The position numbers and the translations under genes were made by a program. A DNA stretch of 64,000 nucleotides from Candidatus Flexifilum breve (lineage in GTDB: Bacteria > Chloroflexota > Anaerolineae > Aggregatilineales > Phototrophicaceae), in assembly GCA_016717205.1 (NCBI GenBank), contig JADKGC010000003.1, positions 558,001 through 622,000 of the forward strand, given 5' to 3'. Numbering within the stretch: the first letter of the stretch is position 1; each line of letters begins with the position of its first letter. This document shows, piece after piece, positions 27,071 to 36,718 of this stretch. Below the pieces are notes generated by a model that searched no databases, was not told the origin of the DNA, and saw only the letters and a list, made by a program, of their open reading frames with translations.

Positions 27071-27520
27071 TCACTTCATCAAGGTTTCGATCTGCTGTTT
27101 GACGCTCTCGGCGTCACGCACGTGCCAGCCAATCGCCGCGGCTTCACCCTCTGCCCCCGTGAAGTTCACCTTGAGAATCGGCGTGAACGACCAGCGTCCC
27201 ATGAAGTTCTGTACTAACTCCACCGACTGAACCGCCCGGGTCGGAACACGAAATTCGCGATTCGTCACCCACTGCTTGAAGTACAGCTCATCCCGCGAGA
27301 TGACCAGAATTCCGTTTCCGCGCAGGCGCACGCTCGGATCCGCGGTCAGGCCAGCGAAATTGGCGTTGAGCACCGCCAGTGCCTGCGGAAACTGTTCCCG
27401 GGCCTTCGCGATCTGCGCCCGTGACACTCGGCTGAGAATCAGCAGCGTCACGACCATGATGATGCCGACAATGACGAGCGTTACAACCGTGATGAGAATG
27501 CCGAGTTCCAGTGGGTTCAT
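27071..27520 (-). CDS. Membrane-anchored protein with PH-like domain, function unknown
   Basis: 149 residues. An N-terminal membrane helix (ITVVTLVIVGIIMVVTLLIL) is followed by a soluble domain of ~110 residues with beta-rich blocks (GNGILVISRDELYFKQWV; REFRVPTRAVQSVEL) that resemble small PH-like (bPH) domains. I do not recognise a specific family. It lies 14 bases after the next membrane-protein gene on the same strand, so they are probably an operon. Confidence 0.65.
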   Translation of the reverse strand: MNPLELGILITVVTLVIVGIIMVVTLLILSRVSRAQIAKAREQFPQALAVLNANFAGLTADPSVRLRGNGILVISRDELYFKQWVTNREFRVPTRAVQSVELVQNFMGRWSFTPILKVNFTGAEGEAAAIGWHVRDAESVKQQIETLMK

Positions 27521-27534
27521 TGCGCACGCCTCCG

Positions 27535-28974
27535 TTAGCTGCTGGAACTGCTGCTTCGACCACGGACAAGGCGGTTGAGCAGGTCAAACCAGAACGGCGC
27601 GCCCTGCGCGATGGCGAGGCTGGTAATGGCGATGCCGATCAGCTTGCGCAGGATGAAGCCGAGCCAGTCCGGGTTATTGGACGGGTTGAGCAGCCACAGA
27701 TTGCGCGTGTTATCGCACAGCAACCGCGAATCGCCGTCTGAGGTGAAGCAGTCGACCGTGAGCGGTGTGTTTTCCCACGAAATCGGCAGGTTGAGCGCCA
27801 ACAAGCGGTTCAGAAGCTGTTCGACCTGCGCGATGGCGACGGTCGTTTCGACCAGCGGATTCGTCTCGGCGGCAGGTTCGGGCGTGGGCGTCGGTTCGAG
27901 CGTTGGCTCAACGCCCTGCGCGCTCAACCCCGCTTCGGCGCTCGCCTCAACCGTCGCATCAGGCGTGGGTTCGAGTGTCGGTTCAAGCGTCGGCGTGGCC
28001 GTGGGAACCAACTGCTGAAGTTCCCCACTGTCCACGACCTGATTCGCCGCTGCGACCACCGCCGCGCGCAGCGACGGATCATCAAAGAGCGAGCGGGCAA
28101 TCTGGAGCGAATCGGCGTTCAGCACGAGCGCCAGAAAAATCCCGATGCCCAGCGAGAACAGGGTGATGCGCCGCTTGTACAGCTCGGTGAGCTGATCCAT
28201 GCGCTGATCAAACCACGTTTCGAGCTGCTGCTGCGCTTCGTCGAGCGTGCGCGCGGAAGTCACCAGCACTTTGACCGCTTTGCGGAACGAGTCTTCGTTG
28301 ACATAGCGCAGGCCTTCGAGCAGCGGCATCACGCGGCTGCCATCCTGATTATTCAGGTTGAGCGCCTTGCGCCGCGCGTCGATCTGGTTGTAGACCTTTT
28401 GCAGTTCGTCGCGATCCGACGGATCGCCGAGTTTGTAGATCTCGCGCTGGAATTCCTCAAACGTGAGCGAACCACCCGGCAGCAGATCGACCATATGGGA
28501 GAGGCGGTCGCGTTCCGCGCCTTCGAGCACGCTGTCGATGACGCCGTAGAGCGGCGCAAACAGCGTGAGCGCGGCCTTTTCCGCGAGGATGTCGGTCATG
28601 ACTTTAGAGAAAATCTTCGGGTCAATCCACTCGACGCGATTGAGCGAGGCCGTCTCCTGTGCGCGCGCCTGCGCCTGCGCCAACGGGTGCCGCCAGTTAA
28701 AACGGATGAGGTTCGTCACCAACCGGACGATCACTTCCTGCCAGTGCGCCCGGACGCGCGTCCGCTGCTCTACCATATTGATGAGCGGGTGATGCAGAAA
28801 CAGGTCTTTGACTTCGGGATCACTGAGAATCGCGTCCAACCCCTGCTTCAGGTGGCGGGCGCGCGTTTTAAACAAGTAGGCAATGATCGTGTTGAGCGTC
28901 GTCGCGATGATGCTCAACAGACTGTAGACAAAAATCAAACCGATGGCGACTTCAATAATGCCTAATCCGGTCAT
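27535..28974 (-). CDS. Large membrane protein with Thr/Pro-rich linker, function unknown
   Basis: 479 residues. One N-terminal helix (VAIGLIFVYSLLSIIATTLN), a charged helical cytosolic region (~25-240), a second helix (LFSLGIGIFLALVLNADSL), a linker of repeated TPTLEPT / TPEP units (~290-350), and a hydrophobic C-terminal segment (FILRKLIGIAITSLAIAQGAPFWFDLLNRL). That final segment resembles the end of bacterial proteins carrying a DUF-type membrane anchor that I cannot name securely. I chose the ATG at 28974 with GAGGGG ahead; an earlier in-frame start has no support. Confidence 0.7.
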   Translation of the reverse strand: MTGLGIIEVAIGLIFVYSLLSIIATTLNTIIAYLFKTRARHLKQGLDAILSDPEVKDLFLHHPLINMVEQRTRVRAHWQEVIVRLVTNLIRFNWRHPLAQAQARAQETASLNRVEWIDPKIFSKVMTDILAEKAALTLFAPLYGVIDSVLEGAERDRLSHMVDLLPGGSLTFEEFQREIYKLGDPSDRDELQKVYNQIDARRKALNLNNQDGSRVMPLLEGLRYVNEDSFRKAVKVLVTSARTLDEAQQQLETWFDQRMDQLTELYKRRITLFSLGIGIFLALVLNADSLQIARSLFDDPSLRAAVVAAANQVVDSGELQQLVPTATPTLEPTLEPTPDATVEASAEAGLSAQGVEPTLEPTPTPEPAAETNPLVETTVAIAQVEQLLNRLLALNLPISWENTPLTVDCFTSDGDSRLLCDNTRNLWLLNPSNNPDWLGFILRKLIGIAITSLAIAQGAPFWFDLLNRLVRGRSSSSSS

Positions 28975-29132
28975 GGCATTTCCCCTCTTCGAGCGCAAGC
29001 GCTGTGCATTCCTTAGTCTAAGCGAATGTGCCGAAATCGCAAAAACCGGACAGCACGTTGAGCGCAGGGCGACAAAGACCTGCACATGCTATTTCAATGT
29101 GGAGAAATATCGCACAACCCGCTGCACGCTGT

Positions 29133-29138
29133 TATAAT
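29133..29138 (+). promoter_or_regulatory. -10 box upstream of icd
   Basis: A perfect TATAAT lies 59 bases before the icd start codon. No good -35 element is visible at the usual distance. Confidence 0.4.
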
Positions 29139-29196
29139 GCGTACCGCTATCTGAACACTGTTATAAAACGAAAGCAACTGCAAGGAGATTACGCTT

Positions 29197-30444
29197 ATGG
29201 CGTTCGACAAAATCGTCGTGCCGTCCGAGGGTGTTAAGGTCACTGTCGAGAACGGTAAGTTGAATATGCCTGACAACCCCATTATCTGCTTCATTGAAGG
29301 GGACGGGATCGGCGGAGACATCACGCGTGCCAGCAAACGCATCTGGGATGCCGCTGTCGAAAAAGCTTATAACGGCAAGCGCAAAATCGCATGGATGGAG
29401 ATTTACTGCGGCGAAAAAGCGGCGGATCTCTACGGCGGTAACTACATGCCCGAAGAAACCTTCGAAGCGCTGCGCGAGTACAAAGTCGGCATCAAAGGCC
29501 CGTTGACGACCCCGGTTGGTGAAGGCTTCCGCAGTCTCAACGTGACGCTGCGTCAGGTGCTTGACCTGTATCAGTGCGTGCGCCCGGTGCGCTGGTATAA
29601 CGGCGTCCCCAGCCCGCTCAAGCGTCCCGACGAAGTCGACGTGGTCATCTTTCGCGAAAACACCGAAGACGTGTACGCAGGGATCGAATACGAATCCGGC
29701 GCGGAAGACAATGCCAAGCTGGCGAAGTTCCTGCGCGAAGAGCTGGGCGCGGAATTCTTCGAAGGCGCGGGCCTCGGCATCAAGCCGATCAGCGCATTTG
29801 GCACGAAGCGCCTCGTGCGCGCGGCGATCCAATATGCGATTGACCGTAAGCGCAAGAGTGTCACGCTGGTGCACAAGGGCAACATCCAGAAGTTCACCGA
29901 AGGCGCGTTCATGAAGTGGGGCTACGAAGTGGCGCGCGAGGAATTCCCCGAAGAAACCATTTCGTGGGATGAAGTCGAAAAGAAGCACGGCGGCAAAGTG
30001 CCCGCGGGCAAGATCCTGATTCAGGACAGCATCGCAGACATCATCTTCCAGAAGATGCTGCTGCGCCCGACCGAATTTGACGTGCTGGCGACCCCCAACC
30101 TCAACGGTGACTATCTGTCGGATGCGGTCGCGGCGGAAGTCGGCGGCGTCGGCATCGCCCCCGGAGCCAACATCGGCGACGAAGTGGCGCTGTTCGAAGC
30201 GACGCATGGCACCGCGCCGAAGTACACCAATCTGGACAAGGTGAACCCCGGTTCGCTGCTGTTCAGCGGTGTGATGATGCTGGAATACATGGGCTGGCAA
30301 GAAGCGGGCGACCTGATCACCAAGGCGTACGAAAAGACGCTTGATCAGAAGATCGTCACCTACGACTTCGCCCGCCAGATGGATGGCGCGACCGAGGTCA
30401 AAACGAGCGAATTCGCGAGCGCCGTCATCCGCAATATGGACTAG
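29197..30444 (+). CDS. icd: Isocitrate dehydrogenase (NADP+)
   Basis: A 415-residue TCA-cycle enzyme oxidising isocitrate to 2-oxoglutarate and CO2. The substrate serine region is [11 protein letters not shown] (~residue 113) and the metal site is in the LNGDYLSD region. The coenzyme loop [16 protein letters not shown] (~335) has the Lys-Tyr and Val pattern of NADP-dependent enzymes of the E. coli type. An AAGGAGA site precedes ATG. It is monocistronic here, with two citrate synthase genes further along the window. Confidence 0.95.
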   Translation: MAFDKIVVPSEGVKVTVENGKLNMPDNPIICFIEGDGIGGDITRASKRIWDAAVEKAYNGKRKIAWMEIYCGEKAADLYGGNYMPEETFEALREYKVGIKGPLTTPVGEGFRSLNVTLRQVLDLYQCVRPVRWYNGVPSPLKRPDEVDVVIFRENTEDVYAGIEYESGAEDNAKLAKFLREELGAEFFEGAGLGIKPISAFGTKRLVRAAIQYAIDRKRKSVTLVHKGNIQKFTEGAFMKWGYEVAREEFPEETISWDEVEKKHGGKVPAGKILIQDSIADIIFQKMLLRPTEFDVLATPNLNGDYLSDAVAAEVGGVGIAPGANIGDEVALFEATHGTAPKYTNLDKVNPGSLLFSGVMMLEYMGWQEAGDLITKAYEKTLDQKIVTYDFARQMDGATEVKTSEFASAVIRNMD

Positions 30445-30806
30445 CCTAGCGCCAGTTAGAGATAAAACAGGCACCTGTAGTTACGCCTAACTGCCGTTCC
30501 GCATCCGACCCCACCCCCGGCCCCTCCCCGAATTCGGGGAGGGGAGACAGATAAGTGAGTCTGTGTAGGGACGAGGCATGCCTCGTCCTGAGCGGTTTGG
30601 TGGGTGATCACAATATGGGCGCAGATGCGGATGGATCGACAAGCAGCTTATCCCTAACTGACTTTAACTTATTGTTTGTTACTTCCCTCGTGCTCCGGTG
30701 CGAGGGAAGGTAAATCTCCGTTATACGTCCCTGCACAAGCGCCAGATCAACGAAGTGGTGTATAATCCCGTGCAACACTCTATTCGCTGCGAGGTGAGGA
30801 ACATCA
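30445..30806. repeat. Intergenic spacer with three palindromes
   Basis: Three inverted repeats follow icd: a perfect 24-base palindrome of the CCCCTCCCC type (30521-30544), GGACGAGGCATGCCTCGTCC (30569-30588, preceded by GTAG), and a hairpin CTTCCCTCG/CGAGGGAAG (30682-30709). A TATAAT (30761-30766) probably belongs to the promoter of the response-regulator gene. No coding sequence is evident. Confidence 0.7.
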
Positions 30807-31175
30807 ATGGCGAAAAGCATCCTGATAGTTGATGACGACGCATTGAACCGTGAGCTGCTGCAGACCGTCCTCAAGCGCGCTGGCTACACGGTTTTGCAGG
30901 CGAACAGTGGTAAATCGGCGATCAGTCTGGTCGAAACCGAAATCCCGAACCTGATTCTGCTGGATGTGCGCATGGTTGGCATGTCGGGTTATGAAGTGTG
31001 CAAACACCTGAAGAGCAACCCGCAGACAAAGGCGATCCCTGTCATTATGCTCACCGCTTACGACGAAAAATCGGGCGAGCGCGAGCATGCCGAAGAAGCG
31101 GGCGCAGACGACTTCTTCCCCAAAATGCGCGGCTGGCAGGTGCTCATCGAACACATCCAGAAGTTGATCAACTAG
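30807..31175 (+). CDS. Single-domain response regulator (CheY/DivK-like)
   Basis: A 122-residue stand-alone receiver. Acidic pocket in VDDDALNRELL, phospho-acceptor Asp in LILLDVRMVG (~residue 53), Thr in IMLTAYDEK, and switch Lys in DDFFPKM. There is no output domain, so it must act through a protein partner. GAGGTGAGG precedes the start. The SH3-like protein gene starts ten bases after its stop, so they may share a transcript. Confidence 0.9.
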   Translation: MAKSILIVDDDALNRELLQTVLKRAGYTVLQANSGKSAISLVETEIPNLILLDVRMVGMSGYEVCKHLKSNPQTKAIPVIMLTAYDEKSGEREHAEEAGADDFFPKMRGWQVLIEHIQKLIN

Positions 31176-31184
31176 GAAATTCAC

Positions 31185-31838
31185 GTGGCTTATCGAACGC
31201 CTAGAAATCGAGGCGGGCTGCCCGGGCTGCTGGTCTTCGTCTTGGGCGCGGCCTTGATCTTCGGCGGCTTCTATATCTGGCAGGGCGCGGCGAATTTCAT
31301 CCGCACGGGGGGCATGGGCGTTGTCGAGGCGACCGAGCAAGCGCGCGTCGTCGCCAGCGCGACCGCCGTCCGAGTGACGCGACTCGCCACGCAGGGCGCG
31401 GTCAGCCTGCCGCCCACGGCGACCATCCAGCCCGAATGTCAGGATTTTCGTGTGGCCGTGCCGAATGCGGTCGTGCGTGAACTGCCCGCCCCCAACGGTC
31501 CGGTCGTGACCGGACTCACGCAGGGGACGATTGTGTGCGTACTCGGGCGCGAAGCTGGCACCGAATGGTATATCATCGACCAGAATCCCGATACGCGCCG
31601 AGCCGAAGTCGCGTACATGCACGAAACGGTGATCGAAGCCGTCTACCCGACGCTGACGCCGAGCATCACCCCTACCCCGTCGAACACGTTCACGCCGCCG
31701 CCGACGGTCACCAACACGCCAATTCCGAGCGCCACCGACGCGCCGCCGACCGCGACGCGCGACCGCCGCACGCCGCTGCCGAGCAGCACGCCTATCCCGA
31801 CCATTACCCCTACGCCAAACACCATTCAGAACGCGTAA
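31185..31838 (+). CDS. Membrane-anchored SH3-like (SH3b) protein with Thr/Pro-rich tail
   Basis: 217 residues, GTG start. An N-terminal membrane helix (GLLVFVLGAALIFGGFYIW) exports an SH3b-like beta domain (~85-150, with VRELPAPNGPVVTGLTQG as its first strands). A tail of TPT/TPS repeats ends the protein. Such domains usually bind cell-wall peptides; the function here is inferred. Confidence 0.75.
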   Translation: MAYRTPRNRGGLPGLLVFVLGAALIFGGFYIWQGAANFIRTGGMGVVEATEQARVVASATAVRVTRLATQGAVSLPPTATIQPECQDFRVAVPNAVVRELPAPNGPVVTGLTQGTIVCVLGREAGTEWYIIDQNPDTRRAEVAYMHETVIEAVYPTLTPSITPTPSNTFTPPPTVTNTPIPSATDAPPTATRDRRTPLPSSTPIPTITPTPNTIQNA

Positions 31839-31843
31839 ACAAA

Positions 31844-31868
31844 AAGGACGAGGGGTCGCCTCGTCCTT
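31844..31868. terminator. Bidirectional terminator between convergent genes
   Basis: AAGGACGAGG and CCTCGTCCTT form a perfect 10-bp stem around GGTCG, between the stops of the SH3-like and MFS genes. A-rich sequence on the left gives a T tract for minus-strand transcripts. The stem is a variant of the GGACGAGG palindrome family seen through the window. Confidence 0.75.
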
Positions 31869-31891
31869 CAGATTCAACTACCAATTAGCGT

Positions 31892-33178
31892 CTAATCGCC
31901 GCCGGGAGAGGGCGCGTGTGCGACCCGCACGGCCAAGCGATTCGAATGCTGCCGCGCCATCGTCGCTTCGATGATGATCGCCGAGGTGATGCGTAAAGTC
32001 GCGCCGATCAACAGCACGGGGATGAGCACGGCGCCACCGCCCGCCAGCGCACCACCCAGCGTTGACCCCAGCGCCATGCCGAGGCCGAGCGCCTGATGAT
32101 AGGCGATGGAATATGGCGCACCATTTTCGGTAGGCGCAGTCTCCATATAAAAGCCAAACAAGCCAATGCCAGCCGTCGCCGCCCAACTCGCCCCGGTGAA
32201 CAGCGCGCCGATCAACGTCAGATTGACATTGGGCGCCAGCGTAATGATCACGATGCCGAGGCCAGTGCCGAGCATGCCGAGCGCCATCAACGGACGGTTG
32301 CCGATTTTGCGGACGACGCGCGGCGCGATCAAACCAGCCGCGGCCGCCGACGCCAGTTCGACAAGGCCAAACAACGCGACGAAACCTTCCGCCGCATTAT
32401 GATGCCGCACGAGAAACAGGGTCACGTAGGGCGCAGCCACCATGAAGGTGAAGTGCGTCAGCCACGCGAACAGAATGACGGGTTGGAAGGTGCGCGACCG
32501 CCACGCCGTGAGCGGCGCCAGCAGCGACTCTTTGAGCGACACCTTGACGTGTGTCAGCGCCGCTTCCGGCAAAATCGGCTTGCAGCGCGAGACGTGATAG
32601 ACGCTCATCAAGGCGAAGACGAACGAAAGCAGGTACATCGACTGGTAGTTCAGCGGGAATGGCGCGTGTTCCAGCCACATCCCGTAGAGGAGCGCGGCGA
32701 TACCCAGCGTCACGTTGAGCGAAAGTTGACGGAAGCTCAAGAGCTCCGTCATGCGGCTGTTGGAAACGGTTTCCCGCATGAAGACCACAAAGGTGACAGA
32801 CGCCATCCCTTGCGCCAATGCAGGCAGCGAGACCGATAAGACCAGCCACCACGGTTGGAAAGCGGTGGGAAAGAGTGGGGCAAACACCGGCAATAAGAAG
32901 GGTAAACGGACGATCAGTGAGACCGGAATCAGCGCGCGCAGAGTGGTCTGATAACGATTACGCCACCAAGCGCCAAGGGTCGATGTGAGCAGCAGCAAAA
33001 ACGCAGGCACCGAACTGATCAGCCCCAATTCAAAGGGCGAAGCGCCTAAACGAATGGCGAACACCGGGAGAAAACGGTTCGTCGCGGCAAAAGCCAAACC
33101 GAACCACGCGATATCTATCACGAGATGATTGAAATTCGATCGCTCGGTATCGACGTTATGCACTTGTGTATCCAGCAT
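31892..33178 (-). CDS. MFS transporter
   Basis: About 428 residues with 12 predicted membrane segments; blocks such as FLPVFAIRLGASPFELGLISSVPAF and LAWPAL-like loops fit the major facilitator superfamily. Substrate unknown. The start is either the ATG at 33178 (MLDTQVHNV) or one at 33259 that would add 27 poorly hydrophobic residues; neither has a clear ribosome-binding site. It resembles the second MFS gene at 60543 in domain type only. Confidence 0.8.
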   Translation of the reverse strand: MLDTQVHNVDTERSNFNHLVIDIAWFGLAFAATNRFLPVFAIRLGASPFELGLISSVPAFLLLLTSTLGAWWRNRYQTTLRALIPVSLIVRLPFLLPVFAPLFPTAFQPWWLVLSVSLPALAQGMASVTFVVFMRETVSNSRMTELLSFRQLSLNVTLGIAALLYGMWLEHAPFPLNYQSMYLLSFVFALMSVYHVSRCKPILPEAALTHVKVSLKESLLAPLTAWRSRTFQPVILFAWLTHFTFMVAAPYVTLFLVRHHNAAEGFVALFGLVELASAAAAGLIAPRVVRKIGNRPLMALGMLGTGLGIVIITLAPNVNLTLIGALFTGASWAATAGIGLFGFYMETAPTENGAPYSIAYHQALGLGMALGSTLGGALAGGGAVLIPVLLIGATLRITSAIIIEATMARQHSNRLAVRVAHAPSPGGD

Positions 33179-33471
33179 GGTAGAGAAGATCCAATGAAAC
33201 TTGGTTGAGTCGCCAGAGACAACCCTAGTACGAGATGACACATTCCACAATAAGTCCATTTGACCGTGTTGGATATAAAGGATTCTCTCAATTTTTAGTG
33301 AAGAATGCTGCTAAAAAGCAGTGTACGAAGCACCCATAAATCGCTGATTTTTCAGCCAAAATCAGAATGGGACATTCTGCGCCCGCACTTTAGACAATCT
33401 GCATATGTTGCGCCGCGAGTCAGCTCGTATACTTAGCCATAACTGACGTTCTTTGAAAGGTTATTTAAGCC

Positions 33472-35172
33472 ATGATTTCCAACCTCGCCATCGCCCAGCA
33501 AGCCAAATTACAACCGATCAGCCAGATCGCGGAGGAGATGGGACTGTCGCCCGAAGATTTTGATACGTACGGCAGTCCGTACGTCGCCAAAGTCAACCTC
33601 GACGTGATCGAGAAGCTGAAAGACCGCCCGACGGCCAAATATGTGGTGGTCACGGCGATCACGCCCACGCCGCTCGGCGAGGGCAAAACGACGACGACCG
33701 TCGGCTTGGGGCAGGCGATGAAACACCTGGGCAAGCGCGGCATCGTTGCCATGCGCCAGCCCTCGCAGGGACCGACGTTCGGCATTAAGGGCGGCGCGGC
33801 GGGCGGCGGTTATGCGCAGGTCGTGCCGATGGAGACGTTCAACCTACATCTGACCGGCGACATTCACGCCGTCACTGCGGCCAATAACCTGCTCGCCGCG
33901 ATGATCGACAACCGCCTGCTGCGCGGCAACCCGCTCAACATTGATCCGGAAACGATCACGTGGAAGCGCGTGCTTGACGTGAACGACCGCGCGCTGCGCC
34001 ATATCATCGTCGGCATGGGGGGCAAGACCGAAGGCGGCTACCTGCGCGAAACGGGGTTCGATATCTCCGTCGCCAGCGAGGTCATGGCGATCCTCGCCCT
34101 CACCCGCTCGCTCAAAGACATGCGGGAACGCTTTGGGCGCATCGTCATCGGCCTGACCTACGACAAGCAGCCCGTCACTGCCGACATGATCGGCGGCGCG
34201 GGGGCGATGGCCGTGCTGATGAAAGAAGCGCTGCGCCCCAACCTGCTGCAAACGCTGGAAAACACGCCCGCGTTCGTGCACGCCGGGCCGTTCGCCAACA
34301 TCGCGCACGGCAACAGCAGCATTCTCGCCGATTTGATCGCCACCAAATGCGGTGACTACGTCTTCACGGAAGCAGGCTTCGGCGCGGACATCGGCGCGGA
34401 GAAGTTCTTCAACATCAAGTGCCGCACGAGCGGACTCAAGCCGAATGCCGCCGTGCTGGTCGCGACGGTGCGCGCGCTCAAATCGCACAGCGGGCGCTAC
34501 AAGGTCATCGCAGGTAAGAAACTGCCGCCGGAAATGCTCGAACTCAACGTCGCGGATGTGGAAGCGGGCGCGGCGAACCTGATCAAGCAGATCGAGAACG
34601 TCAAGAAGCACGGCGTGACGCCGGTCGTCGCGGTCAACGTGTTCGAAGGCGATCATGCCGAAGAAATCGCCGCTATCAAGCGGATCGCAGTGGAAGCGGG
34701 CGCGCTCGGCGCAGCGGTCTCGCGGCACTTCGCCGAAGGCGGCGCGGGCGCGGTCGAACTGGCGGAGATGGTCATGAGCGCGGCGGAAGGCGAGAGCACG
34801 TTCCAGCCGCTGTATGACCTCGACCTACCGATCAAGACCAAGATCGAGACGATTGCCAAAGAAATCTACGGCGCGGACGGCGTGAGCTTCGAAACCGCCG
34901 CCGAACGCCAGATTCGCGACTACGAAGCGAATGGCTTCGGCAAGTTGCCAATCTGCATGGCGAAGACGCACCTCAGCCTGAGCCATGACCCGACGCGCAA
35001 GGGCGCGCCGAAGGGTTTCACGCTGCCCATCCGCGAAGTGCGCGCGAGCGTCGGCGCGGGCTTCATCTACCCGCTGTGCGGCGACATGATGACCATGCCC
35101 GGTTACGGCGAGCACCCCGCCGCCGAGAACGTTGACATCGACGACGACGGCGAAACGATTGGCCTGTTCTAA
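33472..35172 (+). CDS. fhs: Formate-tetrahydrofolate ligase
   Basis: A 566-residue enzyme making 10-formyl-THF from formate, THF and ATP. The phosphate-binding loop is TPTPLGEGKTTTTVGL (~residue 64), followed by RQPSQGPTFGIKGGAAGGG and LTGDIHAVTAANNLLAA, all diagnostic. Length is normal for the family. 10-formyl-THF also feeds the formyltransferase at 19473. The gene stands alone with a hairpin after it. Confidence 0.97.
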   Translation: MISNLAIAQQAKLQPISQIAEEMGLSPEDFDTYGSPYVAKVNLDVIEKLKDRPTAKYVVVTAITPTPLGEGKTTTTVGLGQAMKHLGKRGIVAMRQPSQGPTFGIKGGAAGGGYAQVVPMETFNLHLTGDIHAVTAANNLLAAMIDNRLLRGNPLNIDPETITWKRVLDVNDRALRHIIVGMGGKTEGGYLRETGFDISVASEVMAILALTRSLKDMRERFGRIVIGLTYDKQPVTADMIGGAGAMAVLMKEALRPNLLQTLENTPAFVHAGPFANIAHGNSSILADLIATKCGDYVFTEAGFGADIGAEKFFNIKCRTSGLKPNAAVLVATVRALKSHSGRYKVIAGKKLPPEMLELNVADVEAGAANLIKQIENVKKHGVTPVVAVNVFEGDHAEEIAAIKRIAVEAGALGAAVSRHFAEGGAGAVELAEMVMSAAEGESTFQPLYDLDLPIKTKIETIAKEIYGADGVSFETAAERQIRDYEANGFGKLPICMAKTHLSLSHDPTRKGAPKGFTLPIREVRASVGAGFIYPLCGDMMTMPGYGEHPAAENVDIDDDGETIGLF

Positions 35173-35187
35173 CCTCTGACCATCCCC

Positions 35188-35213
35188 TGCCCCTTTTCGC
35201 TTGAAAAGGGGCA
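35188..35213 (+). terminator. Hairpin after fhs
   Basis: TGCCCCTTTT (35188-35197) pairs with AAAAGGGGCA (35204-35213) around CGCTTG. Only a short T run follows, so termination strength is uncertain. Confidence 0.55.
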
Positions 35214-35323
35214 CGTTTCCCCGCGTCACTCACCGTCCACTGATTTTCACACGCTGAATAATGCCGCTTGATCGTGTAGAATGAGACTCTGAATGACCGA
35301 CTCCTGAATGGGAGGGGAAACCT

Positions 35324-36145
35324 ATGTCGTTTTTCGGCAACCGCCGTCAATCTGAACAACCACCACCGCCGCCACCGCCGAAGCCCCAAGCACCACCACC
35401 CGCCGCTGCCCCGTCGCAGCCTGTGGGCTTCGAAACGGTTCTAGGCGCAAATACGACGCTGGAAGGCACGCTGCGCAGCAACGCGAATGTTCGGTTGGAT
35501 GGCACGTTTACCGGAACGCTGGAAATCAACGGGAATGTCCTCGTCGGCGAAACCGCCAAGATCAATGCGGACATAAACGCGAAGAACGTGTCGATTGCCG
35601 GAGCCGTGCGCGGCAACGTCAGCGGCAAGAAGGTGCAGCTCCTGCGCACGGGTCGCATTTGGGGCGATATCCGTGCCGCGGCGCTCACCACCGAAGAAGG
35701 CGCGTTCATCGACGGCAAGATCACGATGATCAGCCAGGAGATGCCGCCGGGCAGCGCCGTACCCAAACTGGAAGAAACAGCCGAGGAAAAGGAGCGTTCT
35801 ATGGACAAGCTCAAGCTCGATCCGCCGAACATCCCTGCCGACCCCGATGCCATTTCACCATCCGTCACGCCGACCAGCGAACCCGCCGACGTTGACGCTG
35901 TCTCACCTGCCGTCACCCCGACCGGAGCACCGGAAGATACGACGACCAGCCTCGGCGCGACCGAAACCGATGTGGACGAACTGTTCGACCAGCCCACGGG
36001 CGACACCGTACAGGATGGCCTCGTCGAGAACATCAGCGAGGGGCACGAAAACGAACTCCACGTCGGCGGCGACTGGACAGCCGGGCAGACCAACGAAGAC
36101 TTCGGCAAAGACACGCCGACCGACGAACCACGACAATCAACTTAG
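35324..36145 (+). CDS. Bactofilin-like polymer-forming protein
   Basis: 273 residues. A proline-rich N-terminus (residues ~10-35) leads into the bactofilin beta-helix (~38-140), with regular repeats such as TTLEGTLRSNANVRLDGTF and NGNVLVGETAKINADINAK. An acidic, low-complexity C-terminal half follows (~145-273), which is longer than in typical bactofilins. These proteins polymerise without nucleotide and organise cell shape or polar complexes. GGAGGGG precedes the start. The phosphatase gene follows 21 bases downstream. Confidence 0.9.
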   Translation: MSFFGNRRQSEQPPPPPPPKPQAPPPAAAPSQPVGFETVLGANTTLEGTLRSNANVRLDGTFTGTLEINGNVLVGETAKINADINAKNVSIAGAVRGNVSGKKVQLLRTGRIWGDIRAAALTTEEGAFIDGKITMISQEMPPGSAVPKLEETAEEKERSMDKLKLDPPNIPADPDAISPSVTPTSEPADVDAVSPAVTPTGAPEDTTTSLGATETDVDELFDQPTGDTVQDGLVENISEGHENELHVGGDWTAGQTNEDFGKDTPTDEPRQST

Positions 36146-36166
36146 GACTACGGTAGGGAAGCTGGC

Positions 36167-36640
36167 ATGATCAGGGTGTTATTCGTCTGTCTCGGCAACA
36201 TTTGCCGCTCACCTATGGCCGAAGCTATCTTTCAAGACATGGTGAACAAGGCTGGACTGAGCAGCAAAATCATGGTTGACTCGGCGGGCATTGGCTCATG
36301 GCATGTGGGCGAACGCGCGCACAACGGCACGCTGGAGATTCTGACGAAGAACAAAATCAGCTACGACGGGCGCGCGCGGCAGATTGAGCGCGTCGACCTC
36401 GACAAGTTCGATTACGTGCTGGCGATGGATCGGGAAGTCTTGCAGTACATTTTGCGCAACGGCACGGGCGCGCAAGCGGAAATCACGCTGTTCCTGACCT
36501 ATGCCAAACTCGCGGGCGCGGTCACAGGCGATGAAGTGCCCGACCCCTACTACGACAACTCGTTTGACCGCGCCTACAGCTTAATTCAGCGCGGCTGCGC
36601 GGCTCTGCTCGACAGCATCCGGCAGTCCGAAGGCGTCTAA
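36167..36640 (+). CDS. Low-molecular-weight protein tyrosine phosphatase
   Basis: 157 residues. P-loop VCLGNICRSPMAE (residues 7-19) carries the catalytic Cys and Arg; the general acid Asp is in VPDPYYD (~125). It would dephosphorylate tyrosyl or possibly arginyl phosphate on proteins. Probably co-transcribed with the bactofilin gene. Confidence 0.93.
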   Translation: MIRVLFVCLGNICRSPMAEAIFQDMVNKAGLSSKIMVDSAGIGSWHVGERAHNGTLEILTKNKISYDGRARQIERVDLDKFDYVLAMDREVLQYILRNGTGAQAEITLFLTYAKLAGAVTGDEVPDPYYDNSFDRAYSLIQRGCAALLDSIRQSEGV

Positions 36641-36670
36641 GCGGACGTCTGAGTTTTCGCATGGGCTCTC

Positions 36671-36698
36671 GTAGGGGCGCACGGCCGTGCGCCCCTAC
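36671..36698. repeat. Perfect 28-base palindrome of the GTAGGGGC family
   Basis: GTAGGGGCGCACGG is followed immediately by its reverse complement. It sits between convergent phosphatase and citrate synthase genes and can act as a terminator in either direction. Confidence 0.85.
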
Positions 36699-36718
36699 CA
36701 CCGAATGTAGACGCTGCC